Below, one piece after another: positions 1-6,494 of a stretch of DNA of 15,473 nt. The DNA is from Nitrososphaerota archaeon. Lineage in GTDB: Archaea; Thermoproteota; Nitrososphaeria; Nitrososphaerales; JACQRY01. Location: positions 1 to 15,473 of the forward strand of contig JACQRY010000206.1 of NCBI GenBank assembly GCA_016206275.1, read 5' to 3'. Both the position numbers and the translations under genes were made by a program. The notes beneath the pieces are model-generated. The model did not search any database. It was not told the DNA's origin and saw only the letters and a program-made list of their open reading frames with translations. The first letter of the stretch is position 1; each line of letters starts with the position of its first letter.

Positions 1-128
1 GAATAGATGTCATCAGTAGTAGGAGTCTTGCCATATACCATGTTCCCGTCTTGACTCATTGCTATTCCATCTGTGAATGTGCCTCCTACGTCGATGCCGA
101 TGGAGTATTGAGATGCGTCTTGATTCAT
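1..128 (-). CDS. Hydantoinase/oxoprolinase A-type protein, N-terminus only (cut by window edge)
   Basis: The minus strand from an ATG at 126-128 reads without a stop to the window edge (42 codons). Residues 10-20 hold the phosphate-binding start of the hydantoinase A/oxoprolinase family (IGIDVGGTFTD), an actin-like ATPase fold. Family members are the ATP-dependent A subunits of N-methylhydantoinase, 5-oxoprolinase and acetone/acetophenone carboxylase. They usually work with a HyuB partner, which would lie outside the window if present. The seven residues before the motif look like a normal short N-terminus, so the ATG is well placed. A cyclic amidohydrolase lies about 7 kb away on the other strand, but nothing here shows that the two are linked. 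The substrate cannot be decided from this fragment. Confidence 0.8.
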   Translation of the reverse strand, partial: MNQDASQYSIGIDVGGTFTDGIAMSQDGNMVYGKTPTTDDIY

Positions 129-219
129 GGCTGTTCACAACTCTGATGAGCGTATGCAGCTTGATTGTCGTTGCGATTATGCTTTCATGCTTCTAGTTGG
201 TAAAGCATTAAGTGGGCCC

Positions 220-1167
220 CTACTTCATCATGCGCTTCTCGTACTCTAGTAGTTCTCTTAACCCTTCTCGAATGGGGTAGTGGGGCTCATAGTTGAAGTC
301 TTCTCTTGCTGCGGAGGTGTCGAAGACCCCTCCCTCCATCATCTGAGGAAGATTCTTGGCTGTTGTGGTTACTTCTTTCCCAACCTTTATCTCGGCTCCG
401 GGGAGCAGCGCTTTCACAGCTGCGACGACCTCGCCGATGCTAGCTTCGCCGGAGTTTATGTTGTAGAAGAGTTGGCTGGTCTTTCCAACCTTGCTGGCCT
501 GAACATGCGCTCTAGCGGCGTCCTTGACGTAGGTAATGTACATCTTTGAGTCAGGGTCATATGGTAGGGCAGCTGCCTGTCCTCTTAGAGGTTTGCCAAG
601 GGCTTCGTCGGTTATACCGCTGATCCCTGTTCTCTGTCCTGGCCCGTAAACCAGCCTAAGCCTGATCCCGTTGATCACCAAGCCGTATTTGCTTGAATAC
701 ACTTCGCAGTAGCCTTCGCCTGCAAGCTTAGTGATTCCGTAGAAGCTGTTCGGCCTTCTAGGATGGTCTTCTTTGATCAAACTGTCATCAGATGTTGGAC
801 CGTAGACGCTGGATGTGCTCGTGTATACCAGCTTCTCGATATCTGCAATTCTGCATGCTTCCAGCACGTTCACCGTGCCGAGGAAGTTCACTTGAGCTGC
901 AGCTACAGGTCTATTACCAGCTTCCCGTGTAAGGAGAGAGGCCGTCTGGATCACTTTTTTCACACTGTTGTCTTTGATGGCATGAGCTATCTCAGCCACA
1001 TTGAGCATGTCGCCTTTTACATGCTTGATCTTTTCCACTGCTTCTCCTAGAATCGTCTTCGGGGGAGGAGCTAGATCGAATATAACTGGTGTTTCACCGC
1101 CCTTCAGCATTTCCAAGGCGATGTGGGCGCCAACATTTCCGGATCCGCCTATAAGTAATGTGCTCAT
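220..1167 (-). CDS. NAD-dependent epimerase/dehydratase (extended SDR family)
   Basis: This is a full-length extended short-chain dehydrogenase of 315 residues, the usual size for UDP-sugar epimerases. The Rossmann loop GGSGNVG is at residues 7-13. Asp31 at the end of strand 2 favours NAD over NADP. The catalytic Ser/Thr region (YTSTSSVYG, 115-123) and the YxxxK pair (Tyr143, Lys147) are intact. Such enzymes act on nucleotide sugars in the cytoplasm, for example UDP-glucose 4-epimerase or dTDP-glucose dehydratase, but related proteins act on other substrates. The ATG at 1165-1167 sits just before the first beta strand. A TATA-like box (1199-1206 read on the minus strand) lies about 35 bases upstream, so the gene probably has its own promoter. 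The exact substrate is unknown. Confidence 0.85.
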   Translation of the reverse strand: MSTLLIGGSGNVGAHIALEMLKGGETPVIFDLAPPPKTILGEAVEKIKHVKGDMLNVAEIAHAIKDNSVKKVIQTASLLTREAGNRPVAAAQVNFLGTVNVLEACRIADIEKLVYTSTSSVYGPTSDDSLIKEDHPRRPNSFYGITKLAGEGYCEVYSSKYGLVINGIRLRLVYGPGQRTGISGITDEALGKPLRGQAAALPYDPDSKMYITYVKDAARAHVQASKVGKTSQLFYNINSGEASIGEVVAAVKALLPGAEIKVGKEVTTTAKNLPQMMEGGVFDTSAAREDFNYEPHYPIREGLRELLEYEKRMMK

Positions 1168-1198
1168 GGATCAAGGTGGGTTAACCTTTGAAAGCCCT

Positions 1199-1206
1199 AG
1201 ATAAAC
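1199..1206 (-). promoter_or_regulatory. TATA-like box for the epimerase gene
   Basis: The minus strand reads gtttatct here, about 35 bases before the epimerase ATG. Transcription would start near 1176 and give a leader of about ten bases. This is a motif match only. Confidence 0.4.
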
Positions 1207-1221
1207 GAATCTTTAGAATCG

Positions 1222-1234
1222 TGCCTCAGAGGCA
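1222..1234. repeat. 13-base inverted repeat upstream of the epimerase promoter
   Basis: The arms tgcctc and gaggca flank a single central base. The site lies about 16 bases upstream of the proposed epimerase TATA box, where an archaeal activator could bind. It lies between the macro gene's stop (1275) and that box, so it could also form a weak RNA hairpin. No T-rich tail follows it, which argues against a terminator. Confidence 0.35.
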
Positions 1235-1274
1235 GTACGCACACTTAGCCCCATGCTGAAAAGGCTCGCATGAC

Positions 1275-1823
1275 TTACAGAAGTTTCCTAGCCGCATCCT
1301 CATAGATTCGGAGATCAGGCTGTGAAAAGAGAACAAAGACCACTTCCTGCAACCCATTCTCCTTCTCCAAGAATTCTCTTACACTCTTCAACGCTATTCT
1401 GCATGCTTCTTCAACAGGATAACCATAGGCGCCAGTGCTCATGGAGGGAAAAGCTATGCTTTTCAATCCTTTAGAGGCCGCTAGCTTCAAGGAATTGCGG
1501 TATGCTTCAGCAAGAAGATCAGGCTCGCCACGGTTCCCTCCTTTCCATACCGGCCCAACAGTATGGATGACATGTCTAGTCTTCAGGTTGCCGCCAGTAG
1601 TTATGACTGCCTTGCCAGTTGGAAGACCACTGGGCCATTCTGCTGCCCGTATCTTCCTGCATTCTTCGAGTATTCTGGGTCCTCCTCTCCGATGTATCGC
1701 TCCATCGACTCCTCCTCCACCCATGAGGCTTGAGTTGGCTGCGTTGACTATGGCGTCGGTTTTCTGATCGGTTATGTCTCCTTGGATGATGCGTATTTTG
1801 GTCTTGCCTACACTCTTCTCCAT
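1275..1823 (-). CDS. Macro-domain protein (probable O-acetyl-ADP-ribose / mono-ADP-ribose hydrolase)
   Basis: This is a single macro domain of 182 residues and closely matches the MacroD/YmdB pattern. The GDIT motif comes first, followed by DAIVNAANSSLMGGGGVDGAIH, which forms the adenine and distal-ribose loops. Later SMSTGAYGYP forms the phosphate-binding loop. Family members bind ADP-ribose and remove it from proteins, or deacetylate O-acetyl-ADP-ribose, in the cytoplasm. The frame stays open to an ATG at 1877, but I chose the ATG at 1821-1823. The extra 18 residues are not macro-like, and the only good TATA box (1882-1889) would start transcription near 1857, downstream of the longer start. 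The gene diverges from the trmO-like gene. Confidence 0.88.
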   Translation of the reverse strand: MEKSVGKTKIRIIQGDITDQKTDAIVNAANSSLMGGGGVDGAIHRRGGPRILEECRKIRAAEWPSGLPTGKAVITTGGNLKTRHVIHTVGPVWKGGNRGEPDLLAEAYRNSLKLAASKGLKSIAFPSMSTGAYGYPVEEACRIALKSVREFLEKENGLQEVVFVLFSQPDLRIYEDAARKLL

Positions 1824-1881
1824 GTCGCTGCACCATGTGGATAACGGGATCGGTTGCAGTCGTGTTAGGATGCTCAACGTG

Positions 1882-1889
1882 TTATATAA
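1882..1889. promoter_or_regulatory. Symmetrical TATA box shared by the macro gene and the trmO-like gene
   Basis: The palindrome ttatataa reads the same on both strands and sits between two divergent genes. To the right, the expected transcription start (about 1912) is ten bases before the trmO-like ATG at 1922. To the left, the expected start (about 1857) precedes the macro ATG at 1823 by about 34 bases. One TBP-binding site may serve both genes, with flanking BRE sequence setting direction. This is inferred from spacing only. Confidence 0.5.
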
Positions 1890-1921
1890 AACAAGATATG
1901 GTGTTTGTACACGTGTTGACC

Positions 1922-2387
1922 ATGAAGAAAGTATCGTTAAGACCTATTGGCGTGATCAAGTCTCCGTTGAAGGATGGGCCTGTTAGAGATCGAGAGGAAA
2001 TTGTCTCTGAGCTTGTGGTTGACCTTGGGTTCGCTGAAGGCTTAGGGTCTGGAAGAGTTTTCCCATGTTTACGTCCTGTACTGGGCCCATAAGGCCCGTG
2101 TGAGAAGGAAGACAAGTCTGATGGTGCATCCTGCTGGCAGAATGGACTTCGATCCAGTAGGTGTTTTCGCCAGTCGTAGTCCTCACCGCCCGAACAGGAT
2201 CCTTCAGAGCATAGTTGAAGTCTTGGAACGTAAGGGGAATGTGCTTCGTGTAAGAGGGTTGGATGCTTTGGATGGAAGTCCTGTGCTGGACATTAAGCCT
2301 TATGACTTGTTTGATGTTGTTTCTAATCTTCGTGTGGCTGGATGGTGGCTTCAGATACACGATCAGCACGGATTGAAGAAAGCGTAG
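1922..2387 (+). pseudogene. trmO: trmO-like tRNA N6-threonylcarbamoyladenosine methyltransferase, frameshifted
   Basis: Two overlapping reading frames together make one TrmO (YaeB/TsaA, UPF0066) protein, an enzyme that methylates t6A at position 37 of tRNA with S-adenosylmethionine. The first part, from ATG 1922, contains LRPIGVIKSPLKD and VVDLGFAEGLG, then runs into a stop at 2090-2092. The second part continues in another frame from about 2049 with LEEFSHVYVLYWAHKARV, then FASRSPHRPN and VRGLDALDGSPVLDIKPYD. Removing the T at 2048, or adding two bases there, restores one frame of about 154 codons. The signature that normally reads SPHRPNPIGLS is altered after the Asn (RILQS), which suggests real decay. 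Alternatives are a sequencing error or recoding. It shares its promoter region with the macro gene. Confidence 0.8.
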
Positions 2388-2505
2388 TGAACTCTTATTG
2401 CTTTGTTTCCACTAACCCATTGATCGGCGAGCGATGATGAGTCTAGCCCTAGCGATTAAAGGATGAGCGCGATCTTGAGTTCAGAGCTCGCCATCCCCGT
2501 CATTC

Positions 2506-2637
2506 CTAGGGGAGCGCGACCTCGCGCAGAAGAAAAGCTATTACTGCTACTGTTAAGCTCAAGAGAATGATTACGATCGCTATCCGCTTCTTCTTTGAAC
2601 GTTTCGGCTCACGCGGAGTGAGCAGAGGCGGGATCAT
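2506..2637 (-). CDS. Small single-pass membrane peptide (43 residues), unknown
   Basis: I do not recognise this protein. From an ATG at 2635-2637 it has a basic N-terminal part (PREPKRSKKKR, residues 8-18) followed by one clear membrane span at about residues 19-37, then a six-residue tail. The positive-inside rule suggests the N-terminus is cytoplasmic and the tail is outside. The frame is open a further 19 codons upstream to an ATG at 2694, but that start would overlap the end of the previous gene (2657), so the shorter form is preferred. It is the last gene of a tight minus-strand run headed by a TrmB regulator. It does not resemble Sec61-beta beyond having one span. Confidence 0.5.
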   Translation of the reverse strand: MIPPLLTPREPKRSKKKRIAIVIILLSLTVAVIAFLLREVALP

Positions 2638-2656
2638 GATTCTCAGCAAATAGGGT

Positions 2657-2950
2657 TCACTCAGTCCAATCCTTCTTCGCCGGCTTAGACTCAATCATCA
2701 CATCTCCTTCAATCAGTTTCCTCTGCAGCTCCATAGTGAAGTCCTCCACATCTATGTCCAGATGATTCAGCCTACCTATTGTCTTGCGGGGAAGCTGAAG
2801 ACTAATGTTCTGTCCTCCCCATCTGCCGAAGGCTATTGCCGTGAAGCGTAGCTTTTCTTCCCCCATGTTCACATACCCAAAGAGACGGTTCGCAACCTCT
2901 CCTCCCTCCACTTTATCCACATGAACCTGCAAGTCAAGATTAGACGTCAT
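2657..2950 (-). CDS. Conserved-looking hypothetical protein, 97 residues
   Basis: I do not recognise a family. The protein is soluble and acidic to neutral, with alternating hydrophobic stretches (LDLQVHVDKV, LRFTAIAFGRWGG, NISLQLPRKTIGRL) that suggest a small beta-rich domain, and a charged C-terminal tail (IESKPAKKDW). It has no cysteines, signal peptide or membrane span. Its ATG at 2948-2950 follows the stop of the upstream gene by one base, so the two are almost certainly translated from one mRNA, perhaps by coupling. It lies between a Cys-containing protein and a small membrane peptide. Confidence 0.65.
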   Translation of the reverse strand: MTSNLDLQVHVDKVEGGEVANRLFGYVNMGEEKLRFTAIAFGRWGGQNISLQLPRKTIGRLNHLDIDVEDFTMELQRKLIEGDVMIESKPAKKDWTE

Positions 2951-2951
2951 A

Positions 2952-3410
2952 CTACTTCACCACAATGCTGCGATTAACATACCCATCAACAACAAACAAG
3001 CTATGTTTGTTAGGCGAAGGCGCTTCTGTCGTAGACACAGAATAGTCCCCATTAACCAGCAAGGGACAAGCCTTGCCATCTACACATGAATGTTCAAACC
3101 GTTTACCTGGCTTAGCCTCCACCAGCTCCCATTTCACCTCGTTATTAATCAGACAAATGAGGACGCCCCACTTAGATCCCTCGTCACGCTTAGGGAACCC
3201 TACCTCAGGGGAGAGGTCTGTAAGACCCCACCGCTTATCTTCGCAAAACAGGTCTCTGCACTTCCTGCATATCCAGACATCCACTGAGCCGAAGGGGTTA
3301 GGCTCATCACGCAGAAAGACGTTGACCGCACCATAGTAAACGGCATCATGGCTGCAGCTTTCAACCAAGCTCAGGACTCCTCCATCTAACAGACGCTTCC
3401 AACTCTCCAT
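2952..3410 (-). CDS. Hypothetical Cys-rich protein, possibly zinc-binding
   Basis: I do not recognise this protein, which has 152 residues from the ATG at 3408-3410. It starts with a helix (MESWKRLLDGGVLSLV) and then carries several Cys/His groups: SCSHD near the start, WICRKCRDLFCED in the middle, and HSCVDGKACPL later. The CxxC and paired cysteines could hold zinc or simply form a stable fold. The frame is open to 3485, but a start there would overlap the end of the upstream regulator gene by 65 bases, so I chose the internal ATG. The gene follows the winged-helix gene by ten bases and precedes the next gene by one base, which indicates an operon. Confidence 0.6.
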   Translation of the reverse strand: MESWKRLLDGGVLSLVESCSHDAVYYGAVNVFLRDEPNPFGSVDVWICRKCRDLFCEDKRWGLTDLSPEVGFPKRDEGSKWGVLICLINNEVKWELVEAKPGKRFEHSCVDGKACPLLVNGDYSVSTTEAPSPNKHSLFVVDGYVNRSIVVK

Positions 3411-3420
3411 TAAAACATGC

Positions 3421-3792
3421 CTACGACTTGTTATCAGACCTATTCTCAAAAGGCTCCGACAGGCGTCGCGACAAGCTATCGGCAACCAAACGCTTCTGCT
3501 TCAACATGACTCTGACCTCCTCCTCCAAAGACTTGTAAAGATTCGTTACAGCCATCCTTGGATGCAAAGGCTGGAACACCCCTTCACCCGAGGGGCTTCG
3601 AATAACCATGCCCTTCCCAAGCATGACTTCTATACAGCTCTCAGCTTCCCCCACACTGATGTGCAGCCTCTTCGAGATCTGGTTAAGGTTCATTTCTCCT
3701 TCAACGACTAGGGTAAGATAAGCCAATGCAGCCGTCTCAGAGATATTGAATTCTTTGCTGATTACCTTAGCATCCTCTGCTATACTGCGCAC
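3421..3792 (-). CDS. Winged-helix regulator (TrmB/MarR-like N-terminal domain only)
   Basis: This is a 123-residue protein starting with GTG at 3790-3792. The middle fits a winged helix-turn-helix: a first helix (SETAALAYLTLVVEG), then NLNQISKRLHISVGEAESCIEVMLGKGMVIRSP, where LHISVGEAESCIEVML looks like the recognition helix, followed by a short wing. After it comes a coiled segment rich in Leu, Lys and Glu (LYKSLEEEVRVMLKQKRL), which probably dimerises. It lacks the ligand-binding part seen in full TrmB proteins. It lies 27 bases downstream of a complete TrmB regulator in the same direction. A 7-base inverted repeat in the gap (3806-3821) could be an operator. Confidence 0.65.
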   Translation of the reverse strand: MRSIAEDAKVISKEFNISETAALAYLTLVVEGEMNLNQISKRLHISVGEAESCIEVMLGKGMVIRSPSGEGVFQPLHPRMAVTNLYKSLEEEVRVMLKQKRLVADSLSRRLSEPFENRSDNKS

Positions 3793-3805
3793 AACGACGA
3801 TCGGA

Positions 3806-3821
3806 AAATAGGCTCCTATTT
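3806..3821. repeat. Inverted repeat between two regulator genes (possible operator)
   Basis: The arms aaatagg and cctattt are perfect 7-base complements around two bases. The repeat overlaps the TrmB stop codon and lies 14 bases before the GTG of the second regulator. It could be an operator for either protein or a translational hairpin. No T-tract follows on the minus strand. Confidence 0.35.
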
Positions 3822-4662
3822 ACCTTGAGGTGGATACCGACGCCTCCTTCAAGGGCAGCGACTCATCCCACAAGTATCCAAAGTAGCCTCTAGCTAATCT
3901 AGCCAACCCAAGGTGATCCGCCCATATAGCGAGATGAGGGTCAGAGACACCCTCACCACCCAGAAGAAGAACCACCTGCTTATCATCAGCTATAACACCG
4001 CCACCAAACATCTGATCCCTCAACCGAACCTCAGCCTGCCTTGAAAGCGAACGAAGAAAATCGGGACTAGTACCAGACGACACCATTATCTTGACGTGAA
4101 GACCCCTCTCCTTAAGAGCAGCGACTATGGGTATGAGTGTTGAACCGAAGCCGTCGAGTATCGGTGGCAAAGCGATCATCAACTCTTTCTCGCAGGTGTC
4201 AAGAGTCTCCTTAACTTTGGCAAGGATGTTGAATTCCCCTCTAATTATCCATATTTCAGGCAGCTCTTTGACGCCCCTCTTCTCGTAGAGCGGCGTCAAA
4301 TCCTTCAAAGCCACCTCCTCATTCTTCGCCCTTTCACTCTCAAGCCTCATCTTCGTAGTTTCAAGAGCCGTGGCCGGCGACTTAGGGTAAAACTTGCTTG
4401 GTCTTGAGCGATCCGCCTCTATCCACCCTTTACTCTCAAGAGTACCGAGCACATCGTAAATCTTAGAGTAGGGGACTCCTGAACGCTTACTTACCTCCGC
4501 CGCAGTCATGCTGCCGAACTCTATCAGCGATGTATATGCCTTGATCTCGTACCCCGTAAGGCCAATCCCGCCCAATGCGCGCTTTGCCCTCTCGCTCACG
4601 CTCAAAGCGTATCCACTTTTCACCTTCGGATTCGTATGAGAACGCTTATAAGTCGTTTGCAT
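3820..4662 (-). CDS. TrmB-family transcriptional regulator
   Basis: This 280-residue protein has a TrmB-type winged helix (about residues 30-95: GLTGYEIKAYTSLIEFGSM, then AAEVSKRSGVPYSKIYDVLGTLESKGWIE). A coiled stretch follows, and then a phospholipase-D-like sensor domain (about 130-260). TrmB proteins sense small molecules, classically sugars, and repress or activate nearby genes. This one diverges from the radical SAM gene with only 33 bases between starts, so it may control that gene and itself. The start is uncertain. The only good TATA box (4645-4652) lies inside the first codons, and transcription from it would begin near 4622, exactly where an in-frame GTG (4621-4623) could serve as a leaderless start. 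The domain would still be complete. Confidence 0.82.
   Translation of the reverse strand: MQTTYKRSHTNPKVKSGYALSVSERAKRALGGIGLTGYEIKAYTSLIEFGSMTAAEVSKRSGVPYSKIYDVLGTLESKGWIEADRSRPSKFYPKSPATALETTKMRLESERAKNEEVALKDLTPLYEKRGVKELPEIWIIRGEFNILAKVKETLDTCEKELMIALPPILDGFGSTLIPIVAALKERGLHVKIMVSSGTSPDFLRSLSRQAEVRLRDQMFGGGVIADDKQVVLLLGGEGVSDPHLAIWADHLGLARLARGYFGYLWDESLPLKEASVSTSR
4645..4652. promoter_or_regulatory. Symmetrical TATA-like box between TrmB and radical SAM genes
   Basis: The palindrome cttataag sits 47 bases before the radical SAM ATG; transcription to the right would start near 4676 with a leader of about 20 bases. To the left it would start near 4622, which fits a leaderless GTG start of the regulator at 4623. 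The evidence is spacing only. Confidence 0.42.
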
Positions 4663-4695
4663 GGGCTAACTTACAACCCTTAGTGGTGTGTAGAA

Positions 4696-6357
4696 ATGGC
4701 CCTCATACAGATTGAGCACAAAACTGAGCCCGCGCTCCAAGGCAGACTAATCAGACGCACTCAAAGCATATGCCCAGACTGCAACCGCATCCTCCCCGCC
4801 AACGTAATTGAACATGACGGCAAGGTATGGATGCATAAAGTCTGCCCACAGCATGGCGAAGTAGAGGAACTTTACTTCGGCTCCTACGAGATGTACCAAA
4901 AGTTCAGCACTTATTGGACCGACGGCAAGGGCGCTCACGCGCCCAACGTGCCCATCGATCAATGCGCATGCCCCATGAACTGCGGTCTATGCTCCAACCA
5001 TCTCAGCCACACCGGCTTAGCAAATATTATAGTCACCAACAGATGCGACTTAACCTGCTGGTACTGCTTCTTCTATGTTAAGAAAGGTCTTGAAGGCGCC
5101 TATGTGTATGAGCCCACACAAGACCACATCAGAGGAATGGTCAGAGCCCTCAAAGCTGAACGCCCCGTAGGCGGCAACTCCCTCCAGATCACTGGTGGAG
5201 AACCTACCCTCCGAGACGATTTAGCAGACATTATCAGGATAATTCGCGAAGAGGGCGTAGACCACATCCAGCTGAACACCAACGGCATCAACCTCGCTCT
5301 AAACCCCGATCTCGCCATCAAGCTGAAGGAGGCCGGTTTAAGCAACCTATACCTCAGCTTCGACGGTGTTTCCCCGAGAACAAATCCGAAGAACCATTGG
5401 GAGGCTCCCTACACCCTTGATAGCTGCAGAAAAGCTCATGTCGGAGCAGTTTTGGTACCAACAGTCATCAAATCTGTCAATGATCATGAGCTTGGCGGAA
5501 TCCTGCGCTTCGCCCAGAAGAATATTGATATTGTTAGAGCCATCAGCTACCAGCCTGTCTCCCTGACAGGCAGAATGAAGAAGCAGGAGAGAGAGAAATA
5601 CAGGATCACTATCCCCGACTGCATCCACAGGATCGAGGAGCAGACCGAAGGCGAGGTCACACGCGACGCTTGGTTCCCAGTGCCCAGCTGCTCTCCTGTT
5701 ACCCACTTTGTTGAAGCCTTCGCCAGGAAGCCTCAGTACGAATTATCCATCCACTTTGCTTGTGGAGCAGGAACCTACGTGTTCCTAGACGAGGAGAGCA
5801 ACAAGCTGATACCCATGACCTCTTTCGTCGACCTAAAGGGCCTCCTCGAATACTTAGATGAAAAGGCGGATGAAATCAACTCTGGCGGCAACAGGTATAT
5901 CACGGCTGCTAAATTCATGGCTAAAATAGGCTCATTCATCGACAAGACCAAGCAACCTAAGGGCATGAACCTAGGAAAACTCCTAGTCAACGCCACGCTC
6001 AAACACGACTACTCCTCAGTAGGACAGTTCCACTTGAAGAGCATGTTCCTAGGCATGATGCACTTCCAAGACAAGTACAATCAAGACGAGGAGAGGCTGC
6101 AGAGATGCGACATCCACTACCTCAACCCCGACATGAGGATCATACCCTTCTGCTCCTTCAACGTAATCCCAGAATGGTACCGAGACAGGATTCAAAAGAA
6201 ATACGGGATCACTGTGGAGCAGTGGGAGAAGGAGCACGGTGAAAAGCTGGAGGCCAAGCTGTACAAAGGCACTATGCGAAGGCTAGGTGCCCAGCAACAT
6301 GACGTTATGGGCTGCGCCACTTCAGCAGTCCACATTGAGCCTATAACAGGCGTTTAA
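4696..6357 (+). CDS. tes: Radical SAM enzyme, tetraether lipid synthase (Tes, MJ0619) family
   Basis: The 553-residue protein has the layout of the MJ0619/Tes family, whose characterised members join two archaeol lipid chains tail to tail to make macrocyclic and tetraether membrane lipids. An N-terminal rubredoxin-like site uses Cys26, Cys29 and Cys50. An auxiliary cluster region follows (CACPMNCGLCSNH, Cys90-Cys99). The radical SAM CxxxCxxC is Cys117, Cys121 and Cys124, and a SAM-binding ITGGEPTLRDDL comes after it. The C-terminal half has further cysteines (SCSPV, FACGAG, RCDIHY, PFCSFN, MGCATS), as expected for more iron-sulfur sites. The start is an ATG 33 bases from a divergent TrmB regulator. 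A hairpin terminator follows the stop. An older proposal made this family a pterin methyltransferase, and a related lipid cross-linking role (GMGT type) is also possible. Confidence 0.82.
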   Translation: MALIQIEHKTEPALQGRLIRRTQSICPDCNRILPANVIEHDGKVWMHKVCPQHGEVEELYFGSYEMYQKFSTYWTDGKGAHAPNVPIDQCACPMNCGLCSNHLSHTGLANIIVTNRCDLTCWYCFFYVKKGLEGAYVYEPTQDHIRGMVRALKAERPVGGNSLQITGGEPTLRDDLADIIRIIREEGVDHIQLNTNGINLALNPDLAIKLKEAGLSNLYLSFDGVSPRTNPKNHWEAPYTLDSCRKAHVGAVLVPTVIKSVNDHELGGILRFAQKNIDIVRAISYQPVSLTGRMKKQEREKYRITIPDCIHRIEEQTEGEVTRDAWFPVPSCSPVTHFVEAFARKPQYELSIHFACGAGTYVFLDEESNKLIPMTSFVDLKGLLEYLDEKADEINSGGNRYITAAKFMAKIGSFIDKTKQPKGMNLGKLLVNATLKHDYSSVGQFHLKSMFLGMMHFQDKYNQDEERLQRCDIHYLNPDMRIIPFCSFNVIPEWYRDRIQKKYGITVEQWEKEHGEKLEAKLYKGTMRRLGAQQHDVMGCATSAVHIEPITGV

Positions 6358-6369
6358 GAAGCCCCGATA

Positions 6370-6415
6370 GGAGAGTGGAGGGACCACATCCACTCTTCCA
6401 ACCCTATTTTCTCTT
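6370..6415 (+). terminator. Hairpin plus T-rich terminator after the radical SAM gene
   Basis: A 10-base stem (6370-6379 with 6389-6398, one G-T pair) encloses a 9-base loop and is followed by a T-rich run (6406-6415). It starts 13 bases after the radical SAM stop. Archaeal termination depends mainly on the T-tract; the stem may stabilise the mRNA end. Confidence 0.6.
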
Positions 6416-6494
6416 TACTCATCTTCAGTTCGAACTGTTGGCAATCAACCTATTATCGATCTGGAAACCACCCAATTAGGAGCATCCGAACATT

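Noticed and set aside
179..208. Inverted repeat atgcttt / aaagcat with a 16-base spacer between the HyuA fragment and the epimerase.
   Set aside because: The spacer is long, no T-tract follows, and its position does not fit a clear operator or terminator.
2431..2438. A match to the box C consensus (gatgatga) downstream of the trmO-like gene, suggesting a box C/D guide RNA.
   Set aside because: No CUGA box D follows at a fitting distance, and no paired C'/D' boxes were seen.
5347..5706. Long minus-strand frame inside the radical SAM gene.
   Set aside because: It is a shadow of a strongly supported gene with no family features.
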